A stretch of DNA of 18,756 bases, taken from assembly GCA_902803455.1 (NCBI GenBank), contig CADCQC010000195.1:1-18756 (forward strand), in the 5' to 3' direction. The notes under the pieces were generated by a model. The model ran no database searches. It was not told where the DNA came from and saw nothing but the letters and a program-made list of their open reading frames with translations. This document shows, one piece after another, positions 1 through 7,387 of the stretch (positions are counted from its first letter, which is position 1; each line of letters begins with the position of its first letter). This DNA is from an uncultured Prevotellaceae bacterium. Its GTDB lineage: Bacteria; Bacteroidota; Bacteroidia; Bacteroidales; Bacteroidaceae. The position numbers and the translations under genes were made by a program.

Positions 1-2217
1 GAGCGCATGGGTCTGCTCATCGATGAACAACATATTGAACATGTAGCACGCATCGCCGAGCGCGAGCGCGCCCCACTATACGTTGTCGGTGAAACCACAG
101 GCGACGCCCATTTCTCCTTTGTGCAATCAGACGGCGCACGTCCTTTTGATCTCGATGTAGCCCAGATGTTTGGCCATTCACCCAAGACCATCATGGTCGA
201 CCGCACGGTGGAGCGCCACTATGCCGACGCAGCCATCAACCCAGATCTGCTCGACCAGTATATCGAACGTGTGCTGCAACTTGAAGCCGTGGCATGCAAG
301 GATTGGCTCACCAACAAGGTCGACCGCTCCGTAACAGGAAAAATCGCCCGTCAGCAATGTCAGGGTGAACTCCAGTTGCCCCTCTCAGACTGTGGTGTCG
401 TGGCACTCGACTACCGTGGCCGCAAAGGTATCGCCCCAGCCCTGGGACATGCACCCCAAGCCGGTCTTGCCTCCCCCGAAGCAGGCAGCGTGCTGTCAGT
501 TGCTGAGTCGCTGACCAACATCGTGTGGGCACCCCTCACCGATGGTCTGCAAGGCGTCTCTCTGTCAGCCAACTGGATGTGGCCATGCCGCTCACAGGAA
601 GGCGAGGATGCCCGTCTCTATGCTGCCGTGGAAGCTCTCAGCGATTTCTGCCGCGAACTCCATATCAATGTGCCTACTGGCAAAGACTCACTCTCCCTGA
701 GCCAGCAATATCCCAATGGTGAGAAGATCATCTCTCCGGGAACCGTCATTGTGACCAGTGGTGGTGAAGTGTCCGACATCCGCCAGGTGGTGTCTCCCGT
801 CCTTGTCAATGACAAGAACTCCTCCATCTATCATATAGACTTCAGTTTCGACCAGTTGCGTTTGGGCGGTTCCGCACTCGCCCAGTCGCTTGGTGCTGTC
901 GGCGACGATGTGCCTACAGTCAAGCACCCGCAATATTTTGCCGACTGCTTTGATGCCATCCAACAGATGATCAAGAAAGGATGGATCATGTCGGGCCACG
1001 ACATCAGTGCCGGTGGTCTGCTCACCACCTTGCTTGAGATGTGCTTCGCCAACCCGACAGGAGGTATGAGCATCAACCTGTTCAACATGAAAGACGACTT
1101 GGTGAAAACGCTCTTTGCTGAGAATCCCGGCGTAGTCATCCAGGTCAGCGACAAATACAAGTTTGAGATGCGTGAGTTGCTCGATGATCTCGGAGTGGGT
1201 TATGCAAAGATCGGCTACCCCACCCCCAACGAGCGGACACTCACCATCAAGAAAGACGACATCGAGTATTATTTCGATATCGACCACCTTCGCGACGTGT
1301 GGTATAAGACTTCTTATCTGCTCGACCGCAAACAGAGTTTCAACGGCCGTGCCCGTCTGCGCTACGACAACTACAAGCAGCAGCCGCTGCTCATGCGTTT
1401 CCCCTCCAGATTCAAAGGAAGTCTTCTCTCCTATCACCTGTCAGCCGACCGCCGCAAACCTACAGGCATCAAGGCAGCCATCATCCGTGAGAAAGGAACC
1501 AATGGCGAGCGCGAGATGGCCTATTCACTCTATCTGGCCGGTTTTGATGTGAAAGACGTGACGATGACCGACCTTGTCAGTGGCCGCGAGACCCTCGACG
1601 ACATCTCCTTCATCGTCTTCTGCGGTGGATTCTCCAACAGCGATGTCCTGGGCAGTGCGAAAGGATGGGCAGGCGCCTTCCTCTACAATCCCAAGGCCAA
1701 GGAAGCCCTCGACAAGTTCTATGCCCGTCGCGACACGCTCTCACTCGGCATCTGTAACGGTTGCCAGTTGATGGTGGAACTCAATCTCATCAATCCCGAA
1801 CATGAGCAACGCACCCGCATGCTGCACAATGACTCGAAGAAGTTTGAGAGCAGTTTCCTCGGTCTCACCATCCCCCAGAACGACAGTGTGATGCTCAGTT
1901 CGCTGAGCGGCAGTCGTTTAGGTATCTGGGTTGCCCACGGTGAAGGCAAGTTCTCATTGCCTGAGCCCAAGGATCATTACCACATCGTGGCCCAATACAC
2001 CTACGACACTTACCCAGGCAACCCCAACGGTTCGGACCACAGCGTTGCAGGCATCTGCAGTGCCGATGGCCGTCACCTGGCCATGATGCCACACCTGGAG
2101 CGCGCCATCTTCCCCTGGCAGTGCGGCTGGTATCCCGCTGACCATCGCAAGGATGAGGTGACTCCATGGATCGAGGCTTTCGTGAACGCCCGCAAATGGA
2201 TCGAGCAACAGCACTAA
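1..2217 (+). CDS. purL: Phosphoribosylformylglycinamidine synthase (FGAM synthase), C-terminal part, 5'-truncated by window edge
   Basis: Catalyses the ATP- and glutamine-dependent conversion of FGAR to FGAM, the fourth step of de novo purine synthesis, in the cytoplasm. The reading frame is open from base 1 (Glu-Arg precede the first Met at base 7), so that Met is internal and the true start lies upstream. About 738 residues are present; the large single-chain form of this family is usually about 1,200-1,300 residues, so roughly the first 40% is missing. The first part holds the second AIR-synthase-like half, with a PTGKDSLS loop near residue 225. From about residue 485 there is a class I glutamine amidotransferase domain with the nucleophilic-cysteine motif GICNGCQL and the His/Glu motif MMPHLERAI near the C-terminus. 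The stop is 10 bases before the first chromate-transporter gene on the same strand, so the two may share a transcript. The family call is very secure. Confidence 0.97.
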   Translation, partial: ERMGLLIDEQHIEHVARIAERERAPLYVVGETTGDAHFSFVQSDGARPFDLDVAQMFGHSPKTIMVDRTVERHYADAAINPDLLDQYIERVLQLEAVACKDWLTNKVDRSVTGKIARQQCQGELQLPLSDCGVVALDYRGRKGIAPALGHAPQAGLASPEAGSVLSVAESLTNIVWAPLTDGLQGVSLSANWMWPCRSQEGEDARLYAAVEALSDFCRELHINVPTGKDSLSLSQQYPNGEKIISPGTVIVTSGGEVSDIRQVVSPVLVNDKNSSIYHIDFSFDQLRLGGSALAQSLGAVGDDVPTVKHPQYFADCFDAIQQMIKKGWIMSGHDISAGGLLTTLLEMCFANPTGGMSINLFNMKDDLVKTLFAENPGVVIQVSDKYKFEMRELLDDLGVGYAKIGYPTPNERTLTIKKDDIEYYFDIDHLRDVWYKTSYLLDRKQSFNGRARLRYDNYKQQPLLMRFPSRFKGSLLSYHLSADRRKPTGIKAAIIREKGTNGEREMAYSLYLAGFDVKDVTMTDLVSGRETLDDISFIVFCGGFSNSDVLGSAKGWAGAFLYNPKAKEALDKFYARRDTLSLGICNGCQLMVELNLINPEHEQRTRMLHNDSKKFESSFLGLTIPQNDSVMLSSLSGSRLGIWVAHGEGKFSLPEPKDHYHIVAQYTYDTYPGNPNGSDHSVAGICSADGRHLAMMPHLERAIFPWQCGWYPADHRKDEVTPWIEAFVNARKWIEQQH

Positions 2218-2227
2218 CCCCCTGACG

Positions 2228-2776
2228 ATGGACAGGTTTTATTGGGACAGTTTTAAGACTTTTTTCCGCATTGGCGCCTTCACCATTGGTGGAGGCTATG
2301 CCATGATACCCCTCATAGAGACAGAGGTTGTGGACCGTCACCGATGGCTCAACCGGGAGGATTTTCTTGACGCGATTGCTATCGCCCAAAGTTGTCCTGG
2401 TGTGTTTGCCATCAATATGAGTGTGTTTGTGGGATACAAACTACGCCGTCTTCCAGGGGCCTTGTGCGCCGCTTTAGGCACTGCGCTACCCTCTTTTATC
2501 ATCATCCTGCTGATTGCGATGTTTTTCGCTAATTTTCAGGACAATCCTGTGGTGGAGTCCATCTTCCGTGGCATCCGCCCTGCCGTGGTGGCCCTGATTG
2601 CCGCCCCGACATTCCGTCTGGCCCGCAGTGCGAAGATTTCTTTAGCCAACTGTTGGATACCCATCGCCAGCGCGCTGGCCATCTGGCTCATGCATGTCAA
2701 CCCGATCTATGTGATATTGGCAGCAGGTGTTGGCGGTTATTTGTATGGAACGATTGTCAAACCCACTGAGAAATGA
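2228..2776 (+). CDS. Chromate transporter family protein, first half-size subunit
   Basis: A 182-residue integral membrane protein of the short-chain CHR (ChrA) family. Members with known function export chromate, sometimes by proton antiport; the natural substrate of many chromosomal copies is unknown. The N-terminal family signature is visible: an aromatic-Gly-Gly-Gly stretch (FTIGGGYAMIPLI) at about residues 17-29, then ETEVVD, a conserved Trp, and IAQSCPGVFAIN at about 52-63. Four or more hydrophobic segments follow, including one around residues 80-105 and a C-terminal pair. Long ChrA proteins contain two such domains fused; here each domain is its own gene. The next gene starts within this stop codon (ATGA overlap), implying translational coupling and a heteromeric transporter. 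No promoter is evident in the 10 bases after purL. Confidence 0.93.
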   Translation: MDRFYWDSFKTFFRIGAFTIGGGYAMIPLIETEVVDRHRWLNREDFLDAIAIAQSCPGVFAINMSVFVGYKLRRLPGALCAALGTALPSFIIILLIAMFFANFQDNPVVESIFRGIRPAVVALIAAPTFRLARSAKISLANCWIPIASALAIWLMHVNPIYVILAAGVGGYLYGTIVKPTEK

Positions 2777-3348
2777 TTTTCCTCTCCCTTTTCATCACAT
2801 TTTTTGAGATAGGCCTTTTTGGTTTTGGCGGTGGTTACGGCATGCTCTCCCTCATCCAGACAGAGGTGGTGTATCACCATCAGTGGATGACATCAGCAGA
2901 ATTCACCAACATTGTCGCCATCAGTCAGATGACTCCTGGTCCCATCGGGATCAACTCCGCCACCTACTGCGGCTACACCGCCATCAAGAACGCAGGAATG
3001 AGCAACGGTCTGGCTGTTCTCGGCAGTACCACAGCCACATTGGCATTGGTCCTGCCCTCTTTCATTCTGATGATTCTCATCGCCCGTATGTTTTTCAAAT
3101 ACATGCATACCCCTTTAATGGAGAGTATCTTCAACGGTCTGCGTCCTGCCGTGGTCGGTCTGTTGGCCGCAGCAGCCCTTTTGCTGATGAACAAGGAGAA
3201 TTTCTCCTCCATTGATGTGAATCCATGGCATTTTTGGATCAGCGTAGCCCTTTTCATCGCCACATGGATAGGTACGAGGGTGATGAAGGTCAACCCCATC
3301 CTCATGATGCTTTTCGCAGGCTTTGCGGGTCTGCTCCTGCTCTATTGA
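2773..3348 (+). CDS. Chromate transporter family protein, second half-size subunit
   Basis: A 191-residue membrane protein homologous to the gene just before it. It carries the same CHR-domain signature: FGFGGGYGMLSLIQTEVV at about residues 16-33, a conserved Trp, then ISQMTPGPIGIN at about 51-62, followed by hydrophobic segments to the C-terminus. Its ATG overlaps the stop of the upstream partner, so the pair is very probably co-translated and forms one transporter. In the CHR family the paired short proteins are thought to insert with opposite membrane orientation; that is family knowledge and not visible here. The gene ends about 50 bases before a strong bidirectional hairpin terminator. 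Chromate as the physiological substrate is unproven. Confidence 0.93.
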   Translation: MIFLSLFITFFEIGLFGFGGGYGMLSLIQTEVVYHHQWMTSAEFTNIVAISQMTPGPIGINSATYCGYTAIKNAGMSNGLAVLGSTTATLALVLPSFILMILIARMFFKYMHTPLMESIFNGLRPAVVGLLAAAALLLMNKENFSSIDVNPWHFWISVALFIATWIGTRVMKVNPILMMLFAGFAGLLLLY

Positions 3349-3396
3349 CCGCATTGCTCCATCATCTTATTTAGGGCATCTGCTTACGTTCAACAA

Positions 3397-3440
3397 AACA
3401 GGCTCAGAGGATACATCAGCCATCATCCTCTGAGCCTGTT
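3397..3440. terminator. Bidirectional Rho-independent terminator between convergent genes
   Basis: Two 16-base arms (3397-3412 and 3425-3440), perfectly complementary, flank a 12-base loop. The core is CAGGCTCAGAGGAT paired with ATCCTCTGAGCCTG. A T-rich run follows the stem on the plus strand (GTTTT after 3440), and the A-rich stretch before it gives TTTTGTTG on the minus strand. It lies between the stop of the plus-strand transporter pair and the stop of the minus-strand susA-like gene, so it probably ends both transcripts. Confidence 0.88.
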
Positions 3441-3467
3441 GTTTTCCCTATCTTGGGAGGCTTCTGA

Positions 3468-5366
3468 CTACTCACCCAATTGGAGCACCATCGTCTGTCG
3501 TGGTCGGAGGTTGACATTTTTGTCAAGTCTGACACGTCTGCCAGATAAGACATCCTTTGCCACCTGTGTGTGGCCGATCACCTCCGCATAGCGAGCCACC
3601 TCCAAAGAATTCTCTTTTTGAGTGCCGTTGATGATCGTCATCACGGTATTGTTCTCATATTGTCTGGCGATGACATAGACCCCTTTCCAAGGAATAAACT
3701 GTGTCTGCTTACCTTTAATGATAGCCATGTTGCCCTTTCTCCAGTGCAGCAAACGGCTGCACCAATCAAACATCGCATTCTCGGCTCTAGTGCGCCCCTC
3801 ACGTGTGAAACAGTTTTTCTTGTCGCCCGGGAAGCCGCCCGGGAAGTCTTTCCTCACATTCCCATCCGTCACCTCCTTGGTGCCATTCATGAGCACCTCC
3901 GTGCCATAATACAACTGCGGAGTGCGGTTGATGGTGAGCAGCAAGGCGAGCGCCTGTTTGAGAGCCAGCGTGTCGGTGCCGTTTCCGAGGAACCGGTCCG
4001 TATCATGGTTTTCGATGAACGCCATGACGCTCGACGGATTGGGGTAAAGATAGTCGTAGACCAGACTGTTGTAGATGCGGTTGTACCCCTTCCACCAATC
4101 GTCGGTCTCCTCATTCTTGGCCATGTTGAGTTTATCGAAGAAACTGAAGTCCATTACCGTCTTGAGATACGTGTTACTCTGCGAGATTTTGGAATCCCTT
4201 TGCCAGGTAGCGGTATAAGCCGGTTCGGTGACCCATGTCTCGCCCACCGTGTTGAAGTTGGGATATTCTTCATCGATGCGCTTCATCCATTGCGCCATCC
4301 CCTCTGCATCCGCATAAGGATAGGTATCCATCCTGATGCCATCGATACCCACGGTCTCTATCCACCAGATACTGTTTTGGATGAGATAGGTCATCACATG
4401 AGGATTGCGCTGGTTAAGATCGGGCATAGTAGGCACAAACCATCCCTCGACGGTCTCCTTCAGATCCACTTTAGAGGCATAGGGATCGACCACAGGTGTC
4501 AGTTTGTAACTTGTCTGCAAGAAACTCGTCCCTCTGGGATCCGACGTGCCATTCGACTCTTTAAGCCATTGATTGGTATTGAACCAATCCTTCGAAGGCA
4601 TATCTTTCACCCAAGGATGCTCGAAGCCACAATGGTTGAAGATCATGTCCATCACCACTTTGAGTCCATGCTGATGCGCCTCATCGGTCAACCTGCGATA
4701 TTCCTCATTCGTACCGAATCTCGGATCTACCTTATAGTAATCAGTCGTCGCATACCCATGATAGGTGCTGAAACCATTATGGTCAGGTGAATTGTTCTCC
4801 AAAACGGGAGTGAACCACAATGCCGTAACTCCCAGCTCATTGAAATAATCAAGATGCTGACGAATACCCTCCAGGTCACCGCCATGTCTCAGACTCGGTT
4901 GTGTCCGGTCGTTGACATAAGGTTGCATGCCTTTGATCTGGTCGTTAGTCTCACTTCCACTGGCAAAGCGGTCGGGCATGAGCATATAGAGCACGTCGGC
5001 ATTGGAAAATCCCATCCGTTCACGTCCCTCCTTCTCCCGTTTCTTCAATACATAGGACACATTCTTTTTCTGTTTTCCGCACTGAAACTTCAGCGTCATC
5101 ACACCGGGCATCGCTCCCTTCGTGTTGAGGTAGACGAGAAGATAGTTGGGAGAATCAAGTGTCACCACTTTTTCCACCGACACTCCAGGATAGTCGGTAG
5201 TCACGTTGGCCTCTCTGATGTCTTTTCCATAGACCATCAGTTGCAGCATGGGATTTTTCATCCCCACATACCAGTCTGTCGGTTCTATTCTGTCGATTTT
5301 GATGGCAGCGTTCATGTGGCATGAAAGGCTAAGCAGTATCAACAATAAAAAGGCACTTTTTCTCAT
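3468..5366 (-). CDS. susA: SusA-type neopullulanase / cyclomaltodextrinase-like GH13 glycosidase, exported
   Basis: Predicted periplasmic GH13 enzyme of 632 residues that hydrolyses alpha-1,4 (and possibly some alpha-1,6) bonds in maltodextrins, pullulan or cyclodextrins. Residues 1-20 form a signal peptide (basic start, Leu-rich core, cleavage likely after HMNA). An N-terminal beta-sandwich of the cyclomaltodextrinase type spans about 21-108, the catalytic barrel about 120-535, and a C-terminal beta domain ends at LQLGE. Catalytic residues are visible: Asp347 in GIRMDTYPYAD, Glu376 in VGETW, Asp455 in ENHDTDR. The fifth conserved region reads MPDLN (314-318). The ATG at 5366 is chosen because the frame's upstream extension only reaches a TTG that adds two residues and has no ribosome site. 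It is the last gene of the operon, 14 bases after the pullulanase stop. SusA of Bacteroides is the family model; exact specificity is inferred. Confidence 0.92.
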   Translation of the reverse strand: MRKSAFLLLILLSLSCHMNAAIKIDRIEPTDWYVGMKNPMLQLMVYGKDIREANVTTDYPGVSVEKVVTLDSPNYLLVYLNTKGAMPGVMTLKFQCGKQKKNVSYVLKKREKEGRERMGFSNADVLYMLMPDRFASGSETNDQIKGMQPYVNDRTQPSLRHGGDLEGIRQHLDYFNELGVTALWFTPVLENNSPDHNGFSTYHGYATTDYYKVDPRFGTNEEYRRLTDEAHQHGLKVVMDMIFNHCGFEHPWVKDMPSKDWFNTNQWLKESNGTSDPRGTSFLQTSYKLTPVVDPYASKVDLKETVEGWFVPTMPDLNQRNPHVMTYLIQNSIWWIETVGIDGIRMDTYPYADAEGMAQWMKRIDEEYPNFNTVGETWVTEPAYTATWQRDSKISQSNTYLKTVMDFSFFDKLNMAKNEETDDWWKGYNRIYNSLVYDYLYPNPSSVMAFIENHDTDRFLGNGTDTLALKQALALLLTINRTPQLYYGTEVLMNGTKEVTDGNVRKDFPGGFPGDKKNCFTREGRTRAENAMFDWCSRLLHWRKGNMAIIKGKQTQFIPWKGVYVIARQYENNTVMTIINGTQKENSLEVARYAEVIGHTQVAKDVLSGRRVRLDKNVNLRPRQTMVLQLGE

Positions 5367-5380
5367 AATCAATTGGATTT

Positions 5381-7351
5381 TTAGTTATGCAAGATCATCG
5401 CAGACTGGGGAGCGACGGTCAGTTGTGTACCCTTGACCGAGCCAAGTCCTTCCTCATTGATGACCTGGTCTTTACAGACGACCGTGTAGTTGCCATCAGG
5501 AATCTGGATGGTATGTGGCTCTTTGTTGGCATTGAGCACCACGATGATATCCTTCCACTCATCCCCTCCGGCGTTGTTTTTAAGTCGGAAAGCCACGAGA
5601 CAAGGTCCGGTAAAGAGGAATTCCAGATGTTGTCTGACCATCTCAGCATCGCCCAAACGGAAAGCCGGGTGATTTTTTCGCAGCTGAATGAGTTTTGAGT
5701 AGTAGTCCAGCACGTTGGGATACCGCTGGAGATTGTCCCAGTTGAGTTGGTTGACGGAGTCAGGCGACTCGAAACTATTGTGCACCTTTTTCTTGTCACG
5801 CAACATCTCCTCACCCGAGAGCATGAAAGGCACTCCTTGAGAAGTGAACACTGCTGTCTGAGCCAACAAGTCAAGTCGGATGGTCTCCTCGATGGAGATA
5901 TTGGGTATGGATGTTCTCAACCTGTCCACGAGGCACATGTCATCATGGCAACTGACATAAGCGATCATCTGTGTCGGTTGGGTAGCCCAGGCCTTCTTGG
6001 TATAGTTGACCCCATCCATCATCAGTTGCGGATGTTGGATACCTCCCACGATTCCGTATTTGAGGCTCTCCTCCTCGCCAGGGATACCGGCCAGGAAGGC
6101 TCCCTTGGTATCATCATTGAACGGTCCTCTCAAAGCATCTCTCATCTCATCACTGAAGGCAGCGATACGCGGCATCTGACTGATATTCTCTTTCATCGCC
6201 AGTTTTTCCTGGGGATAGGCACAAGCACCAGCCGACCATCCCTCACCATAGATGAATATAGAGGGATCAATCTCGTCGACAGCTTTTCTCACGGCGTTCA
6301 TTGTCTCAATGTCGTGCACACCCATGAGGTCAAACCTGAAGCCATCGATATGATATTCTTTGATCCAATATTTCACGCTTGCGATGATGAAATCACGCAT
6401 ATACTTCTTCTCAGAAGCCGTCTCGTTTCCACATCCCGATCCGTTGCTGTATTTTCCGTCAGCTGTACGCCGGTAGTAATAATCAGGCCAGGTGAGTTGG
6501 AAATTACTCTTTTCAACATTATAGGTATGGTTGTAAACCACATCGAGGATCACCCTGATACCCGCTTTGTGCAGATTTTGAACCATCAGTTTAAATTCCC
6601 TTATTCTGGCAGCAGGTTCTTTGGGGTCAGTGGAGTAGGATCCTTCGGGCACATTATAGTTGAGCGGGTCGTAGCCCCAGTTGTATTGCGGTTTGTCGCT
6701 ACCCTCATCAATGGAAGCGAAATCGAAGGAAGGCAAGATATGCACAGCATTGACACCCAGTGATTTAAGATAATTTACAGACCATTTTTCTCCCAATGCG
6801 AGGAATTTCCCAGGATAGTTGGTGTATTCCCTTTCCTCATCTCCGGGCTTTGGATTGAGATGGATGTTGCGTGCGATGGAATAGTCACGGTGATGTAACT
6901 CATAAATCACAAGATCGGCAGGTGATTTCAATGGCGGTCTTTCATCCTTCTCCCACCATGCCGGGTCAGTGACCCTCATGTCCATGATGACTCCCCGTTT
7001 ACCATTCATGGTGACCGCCTTGGCAAAGACACCCGGTGTCTCATGTGAATGCAGTTTGTCATCAATGGCGTCAAAAGTATAATACTTTCCGACCAACGTA
7101 GCTTTATGTGAATAGGGAATGACCGTCGACCACACCCCATTGTTGTTGGTCATCTTGATGGTTTTCACGGGTTGTCCCCCTTCTGCCTTGTTATATATTC
7201 TCAGTTTTACATTTTTTGCGTCAGGAGCAAGCAATTTGAAAGCCACCCGTGAGTTTTCGACGACGCATTCATTGAAGTCGAAATCCTGTGCGGTGGTATT
7301 TTGTGAGAGGGCAGTAGCCAAAATGATGGTCAGTAATGTTGATTTTTTCAT
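5381..7351 (-). CDS. pulA: Type I pullulanase (GH13), exported debranching enzyme
   Basis: A 656-residue enzyme that hydrolyses alpha-1,6 branch points in pullulan and branched maltodextrins. A signal peptide covers about residues 1-22 (KKST start, cleavage after TTAQ), so the mature protein is probably periplasmic. A CBM48-like N-terminal domain (about 25-125) precedes the barrel. The type I pullulanase signature YNWGYDP is at 223-229. The catalytic triad is Asp341 in GFRFDLMGVHD, Glu370 in YGEGW and Asp470 in VSCHDDM; the GH13 region I motif is DVVYNHTYN (270-278). A C-terminal beta domain ends at LHN. The length fits the short bacterial type I form without extra starch-binding modules. It lies 36 bases after the GH97 gene on the same strand, in the starch operon, where it would remove branches that SusA- and SusB-type enzymes cannot pass. 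Confidence 0.95.
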   Translation of the reverse strand: MKKSTLLTIILATALSQNTTAQDFDFNECVVENSRVAFKLLAPDAKNVKLRIYNKAEGGQPVKTIKMTNNNGVWSTVIPYSHKATLVGKYYTFDAIDDKLHSHETPGVFAKAVTMNGKRGVIMDMRVTDPAWWEKDERPPLKSPADLVIYELHHRDYSIARNIHLNPKPGDEEREYTNYPGKFLALGEKWSVNYLKSLGVNAVHILPSFDFASIDEGSDKPQYNWGYDPLNYNVPEGSYSTDPKEPAARIREFKLMVQNLHKAGIRVILDVVYNHTYNVEKSNFQLTWPDYYYRRTADGKYSNGSGCGNETASEKKYMRDFIIASVKYWIKEYHIDGFRFDLMGVHDIETMNAVRKAVDEIDPSIFIYGEGWSAGACAYPQEKLAMKENISQMPRIAAFSDEMRDALRGPFNDDTKGAFLAGIPGEEESLKYGIVGGIQHPQLMMDGVNYTKKAWATQPTQMIAYVSCHDDMCLVDRLRTSIPNISIEETIRLDLLAQTAVFTSQGVPFMLSGEEMLRDKKKVHNSFESPDSVNQLNWDNLQRYPNVLDYYSKLIQLRKNHPAFRLGDAEMVRQHLEFLFTGPCLVAFRLKNNAGGDEWKDIIVVLNANKEPHTIQIPDGNYTVVCKDQVINEEGLGSVKGTQLTVAPQSAMILHN

Positions 7352-7387
7352 GTTAAAATAATTTTGTCATCTTACAACTTGTCGCAT

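Noticed and set aside
3749..3760. GCAAACGGCTGC inside the SusA-type gene, resembling the operator
   Set aside because: Only the left half matches, it is not a palindrome of the same type, and it lies within conserved coding sequence.
3570..4790. 406-codon open frame on the plus strand opposite the SusA-type gene
   Set aside because: It mirrors the codon pattern of the minus-strand gene, shows no recognisable domain, and the opposite strand encodes an intact GH13 enzyme with all catalytic residues.
5367..5372. TTG start adding two residues to the SusA-type protein
   Set aside because: The ATG at 5366 gives an ideal signal peptide start, and no ribosome-binding sequence favours the TTG.
5747..6763. 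338-codon open frame on the plus strand opposite the pullulanase
   Set aside because: Antisense shadow; the pullulanase on the other strand has complete catalytic motifs.
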